Shown: positions 22,467 through 30,274 of the stretch, piece after piece
Numbering within the stretch: position 1 is the first letter of the stretch
Layout: every line of letters begins with the position of its first letter
Source of the DNA: a virus
Strand: one strand, 5' to 3'
Virus record (IMG/VR): IMGVR_UViG_3300045454_000107
Coordinates: 1 to 33,707 of that record
Length of the DNA stretch: 33,707 bases
Program-made: the position numbers and the translations under genes
Notes under the pieces: model-generated
The model's input: only the letters and a program-made list of their open reading frames with translations
Databases searched by the model: none
What the model was told of the DNA's origin: nothing

Positions 22467-23747
22467 TCACCCACCTTCTTTCTTGAGCAAACGGCGAACT
22501 TCCGAGTCGCGTATCGCGTCCTTTTGGTGCAGGCGTCGGAAACTCGTCACCCACAAACCGGCACCGGTTCGCGTGACCTTGACCACCAGCACATGCCCGC
22601 CGCCAGCGCTGCCCGAGGGCAGCACGCGCAGGTAGATCATGCTCCTGCCCTCTTGCGCCTTGTGCGTGTAGTGGCTGATCACGCCCTGGGCCTGGGCGTA
22701 GTCGGCGGGGGTGAGCTCCGGATGCCCGGCCTTTTGCTTGGCCAAGGTGTCACCGCTCAGGCTTGCCACGCGCACTTGGGCGCGCGCGCCCAGCGCCTGC
22801 GCATCGGCATCGGGCAGCCGCACCAGCGGCCAGGCGCTGCCGTCGGGCGCGGCGTACCATTGCGCAAACAGACTGGATGCCGCCATCGATTCCAGCATGG
22901 TCGAGGCAATCGGTGCCTCCCATTGGTTGGCCTTGCGCGCCAGCACGTCAATGTGCCCCTGCCAGCGCACATGCGCCTGCCCGACGTTGTAGCCAAAGCC
23001 GGGGTCTACGTTGGCGGGCACCAGGCGTGTGCTGCCGCTGCGGCTATCCACCCAGCGCTCCAGCGCTTCGTCGGGGGCGGTTTTGATGAGGTCGTCGCGG
23101 CGCTCGTACTCGCCCCGGCGCATGGGCACGGCGCGGCAGCGGCAGCGCCAGCCGTTGGGCGGGTAGTGCGTGTGCCAGAATGGGTCGTCCACCGGCAGCG
23201 TGACGTTGTGCCAGGGGCGGTGGCTTTTGCGCACGCGCTCGTCGGCGCGCGTGACGTAGCGCAAATAGGGGTGCGTGGCCTTGGCGGCCTGGATGCGCTC
23301 CCAGCGCCCGGCGGCGTAGGCCATGCGCGTGTTCACGTCGTAGATAAGCTGCAGCCGCGCCGGGTTGAAGGTGGTGCGCACCAGGCGCCCGTCGGGTGTG
23401 GGCACCTCGCGCTCGCCCCACCAGCCGGCCTCGCCCAGCAGTTGGCGCGCGTTCTTGGTCCAGTCGCGCCGCGTCAGGTCGCCGCCCACGCTGGCCTTGA
23501 TGCCCTCGTGCAGGCTTTGCAGCAAGTCGGCGCGCGCCAGGCGGCTTACCGTAAAGGCGCGCGCGTGCTCCTCGTGCCAGAGCTCGCGCCAGTCGTAGGT
23601 AAGGCGCACACGGTCGCGCCCGCGCAGGTAGCGCTGCGCCTCTTCGGGCGGCAGGCGAAAGGCGCGCGCAAAGGCGCTGGGCGTGCCAGCGTCGGGCGGC
23701 GCAAACAGCGGCACCGGGCCGGGGTCAGACTCCAGACGCACCGGCAT
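22467..23747 (-). CDS. MuF head morphogenesis protein with C-terminal PBECR-type nuclease domain
   Basis: A 426-aa minor head protein. The MuF domain spans about 60-235: YDVNTRMAYAAGRWERIQAA, then HPYLRYVTRADERVRKSHRP and the metal-binding-like GWRCRCRAVP (199-207). The tail (about 315-426) resembles the phage Barnase-EndoU-ColicinE5/D-RelE-like (PBECR) nuclease domains fused to MuF proteins: LSGDTLAKQKAGHPELTPAD, then SMIYLRVLPSG and LVVKVTRTGAGLWVTSFRRL. Such domains are thought to be injected toxins or tRNA nucleases. GGAG lies 8 nt before the ATG. The MuF part is secure; the nuclease family is judged by pattern. Confidence 0.88.
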   Translation of the reverse strand: MPVRLESDPGPVPLFAPPDAGTPSAFARAFRLPPEEAQRYLRGRDRVRLTYDWRELWHEEHARAFTVSRLARADLLQSLHEGIKASVGGDLTRRDWTKNARQLLGEAGWWGEREVPTPDGRLVRTTFNPARLQLIYDVNTRMAYAAGRWERIQAAKATHPYLRYVTRADERVRKSHRPWHNVTLPVDDPFWHTHYPPNGWRCRCRAVPMRRGEYERRDDLIKTAPDEALERWVDSRSGSTRLVPANVDPGFGYNVGQAHVRWQGHIDVLARKANQWEAPIASTMLESMAASSLFAQWYAAPDGSAWPLVRLPDADAQALGARAQVRVASLSGDTLAKQKAGHPELTPADYAQAQGVISHYTHKAQEGRSMIYLRVLPSGSAGGGHVLVVKVTRTGAGLWVTSFRRLHQKDAIRDSEVRRLLKKEGG

Positions 23748-23774
23748 GGCCTAGCTCCGGCGTGCGCTGCGCCC

Positions 23775-23804
23775 GACCATTTTGCCGGCGTCAGCAAAAT
23801 GGTC
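23775..23804. repeat. 11-bp perfect inverted repeat between portal and F
   Basis: GACCATTTTGC ... GCAAAATGGTC with an 8-nt loop, overlapping the portal stop codon. AT-rich arms stand out in this sequence. Candidate terminator or attenuator, without a T-tract. Confidence 0.7.
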
Positions 23805-25398
23805 AGGCATCGTCGTCACCCTCAGTCGCGGCTTCCAGCCCGTGCGTGCCGCCGATGCGTGCGCTGTAGGCGGCGCGCGCCAGCGCTTCGGTAAGCTGCG
23901 CCTCGTCGGGCTGCGCCAGCGTGGGCGCGAGCGCGTCGAGCAGCTCGGCGGCGCTCCAGCCCTCGCGCTCGGCGCGTGCAAAGAGCTGCTCCAGCGGCGC
24001 CAGCACCGGCCCCATCTGCTGGTGCCAGCCGGCCATGGCCTCGTCGATCAGGGCATCGATGGCGTCGGGCGCGGCGCTCGGCTCGGCGGCGTGCGCCACC
24101 TGCCCATGCACGCCCCTTGTCGCACCCAATGCGGGCACGGCAGGGGCCAGCCGCCGCTGCGCCGCCAGGTTGGTGGCTTGGGCTGGCGGCGTGAGCAGCG
24201 GCTCGTCGCCATCGGGCTCGGGGATGCCCCATTTCTGCCGCGCCCAGCCCTGCGGCACCGGCAGCCCCAGCGCCACCAGGCGCGCCACCTGCAGCGACAG
24301 GCCGTCGAGGTCGTCGGGCTCCACCATTTCGAAGCGCAGGCGCGGCAGCGGCGCGGCCTCGCCCAGGTTCAGGCGCACCAGCGGTGCGGCCAGGTCGCGC
24401 GTGAGCGTCGCGGCCAGGGCGCGTGCGTCGGCAGCCAGTAGCTCCTTGCGCACGTCGTCGTGCACGCGCGCCTGCGCCAGGCTGCCCGTGGCGCCCTGGT
24501 CGGTGGTCAGGGTCTGGCCCAGCACCGCCTTGCTCACCGCGCGGTCGAGGTATTCGATCAGCTTTTGGTACAGGTCGGCACTCGCAGTCTTGCCCGCCGC
24601 CTCCACCAGCTCGAGCATCATGGACTGCGGGATCACCGCCGCCGCATCCGCACCCAGGCCCAGCACGGCTTCTTTGAGCACGTCCACGTCTTGCGGCGTG
24701 GCGGCCGGGTCGTACTTGCCGATGCGAATCGGTTGCCCGTACAGCTCGGCAAAGCGCGCCCAGTCGCGCAGCGCGTAGGCTTTCACCACCCAGGCCCACA
24801 GCACCGCGCGCGCCACGCCCTGCTGCAAGGGCAGTCCCGCGCCGCCCAGCGCATGCACCACAAAGCGCGCTGCGGGCAGCGGCTCGCCGGCAAACGGCTG
24901 CTCGGCGCTGAGCAGGCGCAGCTCGGGCGCTCCCTCGCGCGTCCAGGCAAACCAGTGCGCCGGGCGCGGCAGCAGCGCGCGCGGCCGCCACGGCTGGCGG
25001 CGCGTGTCCCACACCAGCTCGGCCACGGCGTAGCCCTTGGCCACCGCGCCCATCAGGTGCATGGCGACCTCATTCATGGGCAGCTCGGCCAGCACCGCGC
25101 GCACCAGCTCGGCCGCCTCGTGCGCGGCGGGCGTGTCGTCGGCGGCATCCACCAGCAGCGGCAGGGCGGAGACCGCCATGCAGCGGCTTTGCAGCACGGC
25201 GCGGTAGTGCAGGTCTTTTTCGGCGATTTCGTCGGCGGCGAGCAAAAAGTCGCGCCCGTCGCCCTGCGCGGCGCGGCGCAAAATGCTTGCCACCCGCGTG
25301 GGTGTGAGGCTGGCCAGTGCGCGCCAGTGCGCGTGGCTGCGCGGCCCGCCGCGCGTGGGCGTGGCGATCTCGGTGTTCAGGTCGGCGGCGCGTACCAT
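23803..25398 (-). CDS. portal protein (Mu gp29-like, DUF935)
   Basis: A 531-aa portal forming the DNA channel at the head vertex. The DUF935 pattern is clear: DEIAEKDLHYRAVLQSRCMA, then AKGYAVAELVWDTRRQPW, VVKAYALRDWARFAELYGQP, and VLGQTLTTDQGATGSLAQAR. It follows the collagen-like gene by 4 bp. The C-terminal ~120 residues are variable. A dispersed motif copy lies at 24117. Confidence 0.93.
   Translation of the reverse strand: MVRAADLNTEIATPTRGGPRSHAHWRALASLTPTRVASILRRAAQGDGRDFLLAADEIAEKDLHYRAVLQSRCMAVSALPLLVDAADDTPAAHEAAELVRAVLAELPMNEVAMHLMGAVAKGYAVAELVWDTRRQPWRPRALLPRPAHWFAWTREGAPELRLLSAEQPFAGEPLPAARFVVHALGGAGLPLQQGVARAVLWAWVVKAYALRDWARFAELYGQPIRIGKYDPAATPQDVDVLKEAVLGLGADAAAVIPQSMMLELVEAAGKTASADLYQKLIEYLDRAVSKAVLGQTLTTDQGATGSLAQARVHDDVRKELLAADARALAATLTRDLAAPLVRLNLGEAAPLPRLRFEMVEPDDLDGLSLQVARLVALGLPVPQGWARQKWGIPEPDGDEPLLTPPAQATNLAAQRRLAPAVPALGATRGVHGQVAHAAEPSAAPDAIDALIDEAMAGWHQQMGPVLAPLEQLFARAEREGWSAAELLDALAPTLAQPDEAQLTEALARAAYSARIGGTHGLEAATEGDDDA
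24117..24136 (+). repeat. dispersed 20-bp motif, copy in portal gene
   Basis: TTGTCGCACCCAATGCGGGC matches the consensus exactly. Plus orientation. It is read as LGATRG in the portal. Confidence 0.75.
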
Positions 25399-25402
25399 GG
25401 GC

Positions 25403-26179
25403 TTAAGCCTCGATCAGGTAGATGGCGGGGATGTTGCCCGCGCCCGCCGTCAGCCCGGCCGGGGCGTTGGCGGGCAGGGTCGAGCCGCTGCCAGCGGCAA
25501 ACAGGTGCGAGATCAGCGCGTTGCCGCCCACCTGGCGACCAAGCCCGCTGGCGATGCTGTTGGTCTGCAGCGCGCGCAGCGTAGCGCCCGCCGATGCGAT
25601 CAGACAGGCCCAGTACAGCACGCCGGGCTGCAGTTCGAAGTTGGTGCCAAAATTGCCCGTCTGGTCGCCCACCGCAATGGACAGCGCCGCCGTTTGCGCC
25701 AGCAGCGCGCCCGGCTCGTCGCTGCCGTCGGCAGCGCTGCGGTTGGCGTACAGGCCCAGGCGCAGATCGCCCGCTGCCGCTACCGTGACCGATGCGCGCA
25801 GCGCACTGAGCAGCACCGGGCGCGGTGCCTGCAGCGGCACAAAATACAAGCGCTCTGCGGTCAGCACCAGCGTGCCCAGCGGCTGCGCGCTGGCATCGCC
25901 CACGATACGCGGCGTCGCCAGGCGGCGCGGCCAGGGCCGCCCGGCTGGGCCAGGCAAACCTTCCGGCCCCTCCGGCCCCATCAAACCTTCCGGCCCCGCT
26001 GGCCCGGTTGGCCCCGGCGGCCCCGGCAGACCCGGCAGACCCGGCAGACCCGGCGGCCCCGCTGGCCCAGCCGGCCCCGGCAGGCCCGGCTGTTGCGCGC
26101 GCACCACAGGCGCGCTGGCGTGTACCTGCACCAGCACCTGCGGCGAGCGCACCTGCAGCACGCGCAGCGGCTCAGTCAT
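25403..26179 (-). CDS. collagen-like repeat protein
   Basis: A 258-aa protein. After a short N-terminus ([20 protein letters not shown]) comes a run of about 16 Gly-X-Y triplets (about residues 32-82: [19 protein letters not shown] and onward), then a compact beta-rich C-terminal domain (~85-258; [35 protein letters not shown]). This layout is typical of trimeric fibres: a collagen-like shaft and a trimerising head. It lies between terminase and portal, which is unusual for a fibre; it could decorate the head. GGAGG lies 9 nt before the ATG; the gene overlaps its upstream neighbour by 8 bp. Confidence 0.8.
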   Translation of the reverse strand: MTEPLRVLQVRSPQVLVQVHASAPVVRAQQPGLPGPAGPAGPPGLPGLPGLPGPPGPTGPAGPEGLMGPEGPEGLPGPAGRPWPRRLATPRIVGDASAQPLGTLVLTAERLYFVPLQAPRPVLLSALRASVTVAAAGDLRLGLYANRSAADGSDEPGALLAQTAALSIAVGDQTGNFGTNFELQPGVLYWACLIASAGATLRALQTNSIASGLGRQVGGNALISHLFAAGSGSTLPANAPAGLTAGAGNIPAIYLIEA

Positions 26180-26525
26180 GGGTCACGTCCTCCAGCACGG
26201 TCAGCGTGCCGACCTCATACGTCACGCGCACCGCGCCCGCGTGCGTGACTTCGAGCGCGAAGCGGTAGCTGCCCGGCGCCAGCGTCTCGGTGGCGGTATG
26301 CTCCACGTGCATATCGATGCGCCCGCGCGCCGCGTCCAGGCTCAGGCGCGCGTCGGCGGTGCTGGCGCTGAGCACCAGCGCGCCCGCGCTATCGCGCAGG
26401 TGCAGCCGCGCGCTGGCCCCGTGCAAGGCGATGGGCTGCCCGGCTTCGTCCTGCAGCGCCCAAGCGCGCCGCCAGGTGTCGCCCCGGTACAGGCGGGTGG
26501 CGCTCAGCTCATCTGCGCGTACCAT
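26172..26525 (-). CDS. small Ig-like phage protein
   Basis: A 117-aa protein that reads as a single beta-sandwich: [20 protein letters not shown], then [20 protein letters not shown] and [20 protein letters not shown]. It resembles N-terminal domains of baseplate/fibre (BppU-like) proteins. It overlaps the terminase 3' end and the collagen-like gene. It is probably a partner of that fibre; this is inference from position. Confidence 0.6.
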   Translation of the reverse strand: MVRADELSATRLYRGDTWRRAWALQDEAGQPIALHGASARLHLRDSAGALVLSASTADARLSLDAARGRIDMHVEHTATETLAPGSYRFALEVTHAGAVRVTYEVGTLTVLEDVTHD

Positions 26526-27841
26526 CCGGCACCCTCCTCGGCTTCAGAGCCCGCCCAGCGTCGGCGCGCCAGCGGCAGATAGTCGTAAGCGCAGGCCGGC
26601 CCGGCGGCGGCGGCGCAGCACAGCGCCAGCGCCCAGAAGCGGTCGGCGTGGCTGCCGTCTTGGCGCTCGGCCACCAGGCGCGGCGCACCGGTGGGGCCAG
26701 CCACACGCTGCACCGAGTGCAGGTCGGCGCGCAAGTCGGCGCGGCCCAGCGGCAGGCGCAGGCGCTTGTCTTCCATGCGCTCCTTGAGCGCCGTGGCCAT
26801 GTCGAGCTTGCGCGGGCCGCTGAAGATCACGCCCTCCACGCGGTAGCTGCCGTGGCGCCGCTGCGCTTCTTGCACCGGCATCTCGCCCAGGCCGGTTTGG
26901 TCGAGCGCGGCGCGCAGTACGCGGTAGTCACGCATCACGCGGTCGAGTGTGGCCAGTTGCTCGCCAAAGCTGGTGGCGCGCAGCTCGATCAGCTCGCGCA
27001 GCCAGAGCACGTCGCCCACCAGCTCGGCCACCGCGATCACCGTCAGGTCGCCGCGCGCGGCAAAGTCCATGCCCACATACACCGGCCCGCCCTGGTACAC
27101 GCCCGGCGCGTCGGCGTCTTCGCAGCCGTCGATCAGCTCGTAGGGCAGCCAACTGGTGGCCCCATCGACGAACTGGCACTCGAACTCCTGCGCCCAGGCG
27201 GTCGGGTCGGCCATGGCGCGTTTGAGCTCGGCGATGTTGCGCGGCAGCCCGTCGGCCACCGCGTCGTGGATCGTCACCACGTGGCGGCTAAACAGGCTCT
27301 CGGGCTGCGTCATCAGCTCGTAGAACTTGTCGCCGCGCCCGTTGGGGGTGCTGATCACCCGCAGCTTCAGGTCGGGCCGCGACACCACTGGCAGCAGCGC
27401 CGTCCAGATCGCGCGGTTGTCTTGGTGGTGGGCGAACTCATCCAGTATCAAGTTGTCGCTCATGCCGCGTGCCGTGCTGGCCTTGGCCGCCACGGCGCGG
27501 ATGTAGCTGCCGCGCTGGCCCACGCGCACCACGTGCGCCAGGCTGTCCACGTCCAGCGGCTCGTCCAGCGCCTCGAAAGCTGCGCCAATCGCCCGCAGGT
27601 GCAACTTGACGCCGTTGTCCATGGCATCGAGCGCGCGCGCCTGGCTCACCGACAGGATCGTCCAGCGGCTCACGCGCCCCTCGGCCTCGGCCTCGAGCAC
27701 GTCGAGCACCGCCTCCAGCGTGGTGGTAAAGGTCTTGCCGGTCTGGCGGCTCCACATGCCGACCTTGAAGCGCGCGCGGTCGGCCAGGTAGCGGCGCTGG
27801 TAGGGGTAGAGGATGGGCCCAGCCGCAGGTTTAGCCGCCAT
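26504..27841 (-). CDS. terminase large subunit (Mu gp28-like)
   Basis: A 445-aa packaging motor and nuclease. Walker A is WSRQTGKT (30-37), Walker B LILDEFAHH (131-139) with the catalytic Glu. The coupling motif follows near 163 (VISTPNGRG). The RNase H-like nuclease begins at YVGMDFAARGDLT (Asp near 259). It starts at the ATG overlapping the gp27 end by 11 bp, the normal small-large terminase order of Mu-like phages. Confidence 0.95.
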   Translation of the reverse strand: MAAKPAAGPILYPYQRRYLADRARFKVGMWSRQTGKTFTTTLEAVLDVLEAEAEGRVSRWTILSVSQARALDAMDNGVKLHLRAIGAAFEALDEPLDVDSLAHVVRVGQRGSYIRAVAAKASTARGMSDNLILDEFAHHQDNRAIWTALLPVVSRPDLKLRVISTPNGRGDKFYELMTQPESLFSRHVVTIHDAVADGLPRNIAELKRAMADPTAWAQEFECQFVDGATSWLPYELIDGCEDADAPGVYQGGPVYVGMDFAARGDLTVIAVAELVGDVLWLRELIELRATSFGEQLATLDRVMRDYRVLRAALDQTGLGEMPVQEAQRRHGSYRVEGVIFSGPRKLDMATALKERMEDKRLRLPLGRADLRADLHSVQRVAGPTGAPRLVAERQDGSHADRFWALALCCAAAAGPACAYDYLPLARRRWAGSEAEEGAGWYAQMS

Positions 27842-28358
27842 ACAAGGCCTCCCGCACCGCCTTCAAAGTCTCGGCATCCAGCCGTTTGCCCGCATTCGAT
27901 GCGACACGCTCCACCTCGTCCAGGCGCGTTTTGACCTCGTCGGCCCAGCGTTTTTGGCCGATGCTGGCGCGGCTGGCTTCGGCAATCGCGCGCGCGGCCT
28001 GGCTCAGAATCTTGACCTGGTCGGCGGGTTCGGCGTCTTGCGCTTCGGTCACGCGCGTCATGGCCTCGAACAGGCTGCTCTGCACCATGCGCAGCACGGC
28101 GGCAGAGTGCTCGTCGGCTTCGTCGGGCGCGGCTTGCGCGATCAGGCGCGCGGCCTCGGTGCTGGCGCGTATCCTTGCCATCACCACCTGCATGCGCTGG
28201 TCGTAGCGGTGGACGGCGGCGTGGCTGATCTCGTAGCCTTGCTCCTTGAGCCAGCTCGAGAGCGCCACATAGCCGCCGTGGGTCTTGTCCAGCAGCAGCC
28301 GCTCGAGCTGCGCCTTGAGCTCAAGCGGCAGGGCGTCGATTTTGGGGCGGCGTGGCAT
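27831..28358 (-). CDS. Mu gp27-like protein, terminase small subunit (DUF3486)
   Basis: A 175-aa DUF3486 protein. It begins MPRRPKIDALPLELKAQLER, then has GGYVALSSWLKEQGYEISHA and the HTH-like continuation AVHRYDQRMQVVMARI. The C-terminal half is helical. It lies directly upstream of the large terminase. A dispersed motif copy is at 27888. Confidence 0.9.
   Translation of the reverse strand: MPRRPKIDALPLELKAQLERLLLDKTHGGYVALSSWLKEQGYEISHAAVHRYDQRMQVVMARIRASTEAARLIAQAAPDEADEHSAAVLRMVQSSLFEAMTRVTEAQDAEPADQVKILSQAARAIAEASRASIGQKRWADEVKTRLDEVERVASNAGKRLDAETLKAVREALYGG
27888..27907 (-). repeat. dispersed 20-bp motif, copy in gp27 gene
   Basis: Matches the consensus except the first base. Read as ERVASNAGKR in the protein. 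Confidence 0.7.
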
Positions 28359-28377
28359 TACGCCTCCCGCCGGGCCG

Positions 28378-28406
28378 CCCCAAGGGGAGCGTGCGCCCCC
28401 TTGGGG
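28378..28406. repeat. REP-like GC hairpin between gp26 and gp27
   Basis: CCCCAAGGGG / CCCCTTGGGG: perfect 10-bp arms with a 9-nt loop, in a ~95-bp gap. From memory, similar elements are frequent between genes of Comamonadaceae genomes, so this looks like a host interspersed repeat or terminator that entered the prophage. Confidence 0.7.
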
Positions 28407-28452
28407 GGAAGCGAACGAATGTGAGCGTGGGAACTTTGCATGGCCTGCCGCC

Positions 28453-28779
28453 TCACCACTGCGGCGGCCGAAACACGCCCACCGGCGCAGCGGCGCGGTA
28501 CTCCACCACGTCCTCGCCCAGGGCGGCGAGCTGCGCCCACCAGATCGGCGCGTTGCGGTTGAGCGCGATCAGGCCGCGTTTTTCCAGGCTGTCGAGCTCG
28601 GCGCGGATCATGTCGGCGGTCACGCGCAGCAGGCTGTCGCGCGCGGCGTTGAGCAGCAGGTGCTCGTCGGCCCCGTAGGGGCGCGCATGCCACAGGGCCA
28701 CCAGCAGCGTCCAGCGCGTCACCTCGCGCTCGGCGCGCGGCAGGTTGATGGCCGCCGCAATGCGGTCGCGTTCATTCAT
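28453..28779 (-). CDS. Mu gp26-like small protein
   Basis: A 108-aa protein resembling the winged-helix-like family in the Mu gp26 position (VpaChn25_0724-type): RWTLLVALWHARPYGADEHL, then LLRVTADMIRAELDSLEKRG and WWAQLAALGEDVVEYRAAAP with a final RPP. The ATG at 28779 follows GGTGAG and overlaps the upstream stop. Function unknown. Confidence 0.7.
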   Translation of the reverse strand: MNERDRIAAAINLPRAEREVTRWTLLVALWHARPYGADEHLLLNAARDSLLRVTADMIRAELDSLEKRGLIALNRNAPIWWAQLAALGEDVVEYRAAAPVGVFRPPQW

Positions 28780-29065
28780 TTTTCTCACCCCGCAGCATCA
28801 GTTCGTAGAGTCGATCCAGCTTGACGTTGATCACCGTGTATTCGCGGATCGCGTCGTCGCGCCGCTGGTAGTGCACCGGCAGGTCGGACATGAGGCGTTC
28901 GAAGCGGTTTTCCAGGTCTTCGATGCGCTGCAGCCTGGTGTCGATCTCGGCCACCATGCGCGCGGCGAACCATTTCAAAAGCGCAAACACCCCGCCCAGC
29001 ACCACGCCGACGATGGTCAGCACGTACTCGATGGGCAGCGCGCCAAACAGGTAGGGGCCGTTCAC
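28772..29065 (-). CDS. small membrane protein (DUF2730-like, Mu gp25 position)
   Basis: A 97-aa protein that begins with GTG at 29065, overlapping the holin TGA (GTGA). It has one N-terminal membrane segment (IEYVLTIVGVVLGGVFALLK) and then a charged coiled coil (EIDTRLQRIEDLENRFERLM). It matches the size and layout of DUF2730 proteins in Mu-like phages. A spanin-like or holin-accessory role is possible but unproven. Confidence 0.7.
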   Translation of the reverse strand: MNGPYLFGALPIEYVLTIVGVVLGGVFALLKWFAARMVAEIDTRLQRIEDLENRFERLMSDLPVHYQRRDDAIREYTVINVKLDRLYELMLRGEKNE

Positions 29066-29481
29066 TTCGTCACCCCTTTGATCTTCTCCGCGCTCCTGTA
29101 CGCGCCCAGGCCCAGCATGCCAAACAAGAGCGTCAGCAGCGTATCGAGCTCCAGCGTCGGCGGCGGCTGCCAGCCCCACAGGTTCGCGCCCGCCCAGGTC
29201 AGCAGCGGCTGCGCGATGATCTGGTAGCCCAGCCCGCCAGCGCAAATCCAGCCCACCGCCGGGCGCCAGCCGCCCCTAAACAGGTCGGGTGCGCCAGCTT
29301 CGGTCTTGTTCACCTCGAGCTGCCCCAGCGCCAGGCGCATCTGCGCGTCCAGCTCGGCCAGCTCGCCGCGCTGCGCCAGCTCCATGGCGCGCAGCTTGGC
29401 ATCGGCCGCCGCCTGCGGGTCGGGGATCAGCTTGTCGATGATGCCGGTCACCGCCGGGATGAGTGCGCCCCAGAGCATCAC
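29062..29481 (-). CDS. holin of the 3TM family
   Basis: A 139-aa protein resembling GTA_holin_3TM members: N-terminal hydrophobic helix (LWGALIPAVTGIIDKLIPDP), a charged coiled segment (LRAMELAQRGELAELDAQMR), the hallmark DLFRGGWRPAVGWICAGGLG, and a final hydrophobic hairpin (LLTLLFGMLGLGAYRSAEKI). It overlaps the endolysin by 4 bp. It would form inner-membrane lesions that release the endolysin. Confidence 0.85.
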   Translation of the reverse strand: MMLWGALIPAVTGIIDKLIPDPQAAADAKLRAMELAQRGELAELDAQMRLALGQLEVNKTEAGAPDLFRGGWRPAVGWICAGGLGYQIIAQPLLTWAGANLWGWQPPPTLELDTLLTLLFGMLGLGAYRSAEKIKGVTK

Positions 29482-29858
29482 GCGTACTCCCAGATCACGC
29501 GCTCGGGCAAGCCCGGCCCGCCCAAGCCCAGGTGCAAGAAGCTGCTGGCAATGCCGATGCGGGTAAAGCCATGCTCCAGCGCCAGCCGCACCAGCTCGAA
29601 GCGCTCGGCGCCGCTGGCGCAGGCAATGTCGGCCGCCATGCCCAGCGTGTGTTCACCGGGCGCGCGGCTGCGCTTGCCCGCCTCGACCGGGTGCGTCGGG
29701 TGGCGGTAGCCGCTGGTCACGCGCATCGGCCGCCCATAGGCCGTGCGCAGCGCTTGCAGGCGCGCCAGAAAGGCCGGCTGCATGGCGCACTGGCCGGTGT
29801 GGCGGCAGGCGAACTCGGCGCGCTTGAAGTTGGGGTAGGGTGTCCAGTCGGTGATCAT
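29478..29858 (-). CDS. endolysin, peptidase M15A type
   Basis: A 126-aa D-Ala-D-Ala carboxypeptidase-like lysin. Zinc ligands fit the family: RVTSGYRHPTHPV, GEHTLGMAADIAC (H-x6-D), and HLGLG near the C-terminus. The ATG at 29858 is chosen because the longer frame (29894) would overlap the late promoter element. It is the first gene of a late block with holin next, like Mu lys. A palindrome (29862-29874) stands before the start instead of a ribosome site. Confidence 0.9.
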   Translation of the reverse strand: MITDWTPYPNFKRAEFACRHTGQCAMQPAFLARLQALRTAYGRPMRVTSGYRHPTHPVEAGKRSRAPGEHTLGMAADIACASGAERFELVRLALEHGFTRIGIASSFLHLGLGGPGLPERVIWEYA

Positions 29859-29861
29859 GCA

Positions 29862-29874
29862 CGCCAGTCTGGCG
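29862..29874. promoter_or_regulatory. leader palindrome before endolysin
   Basis: CGCCAG T CTGGCG: 6-bp arms with a single-base centre, 3 nt from the ATG. It occupies the same place as the palindromes before genes W and I. Confidence 0.6.
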
Positions 29875-29890
29875 CAGCCTGGCCCACGGC

Positions 29891-29917
29891 TCAATTAAAG
29901 CCGTTTAGGCTACAGCC
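29891..29917 (-). promoter_or_regulatory. late promoter element (lysis block)
   Basis: Third copy of the related elements: on the minus strand it contains GCCTAAACGGCTTTAATTGA. It ends 32 nt before the endolysin start, in the gap after the Mor gene. It corresponds to Mu Plys. Confidence 0.75.
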
Positions 29918-29926
29918 CCCGTGCGG

Positions 29927-30274
29927 CTAGTCCAGCGCCAGCACGCCCTGGCGGCTGCGCGTCTCTTGCGCGCGCTGCGCCGCGATGATGCGATACACGT
30001 ACTGCGGCGTAATGCCGTAGGCGCGCGCCAGCTCGCGCTGGTTGCGGCCATTGAAGTCGCGCCAGATCTGCACGTCGCGGCTGTGCGCCGCCAGGCGTAT
30101 ATCCTTGGGGATGTACAGGTACTCGCCGCCGCAGTCTTCCAGCACCAGGCGCAGCGCTTCGTAGGCCGCCTGCTCGGCGGCCTCGCCCTCCAGCCCAAGC
30201 ACGTCGCGCAGGCTGCGCGTGAGTGCGTCCAGGATGATCTGCGCCCCTTCGGGCAGCTCCTCAGGGCGCAGCAT
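29927..30274 (-). CDS. Mor-family transcription activator
   Basis: A 115-aa activator of the Mor/C family. It has the N-terminal dimerisation helices, the strand GGEYLYIPKDIRLAAHSRDV, then IWRDFNGRNQRELARAYGIT and PQYVYRIIAAQRAQETRSRQ (helix-turn-helix). Only one Mor/C-like protein is visible here, so it may activate all late promoters itself, the role C has in Mu. It overlaps the preceding gene. Confidence 0.92.
   Translation of the reverse strand: MLRPEELPEGAQIILDALTRSLRDVLGLEGEAAEQAAYEALRLVLEDCGGEYLYIPKDIRLAAHSRDVQIWRDFNGRNQRELARAYGITPQYVYRIIAAQRAQETRSRQGVLALD

Noticed and set aside
22400-22470. tRNA-like stretch (minus strand TGGCGCAG, then anticodon-like loop CTCCAAG)
   Set aside because: The stem around the loop is a single 10-bp hairpin with 3-nt loop rather than a 5-bp anticodon stem; no D-loop GG, no acceptor stem and no T-loop TTCGANTC could be found.
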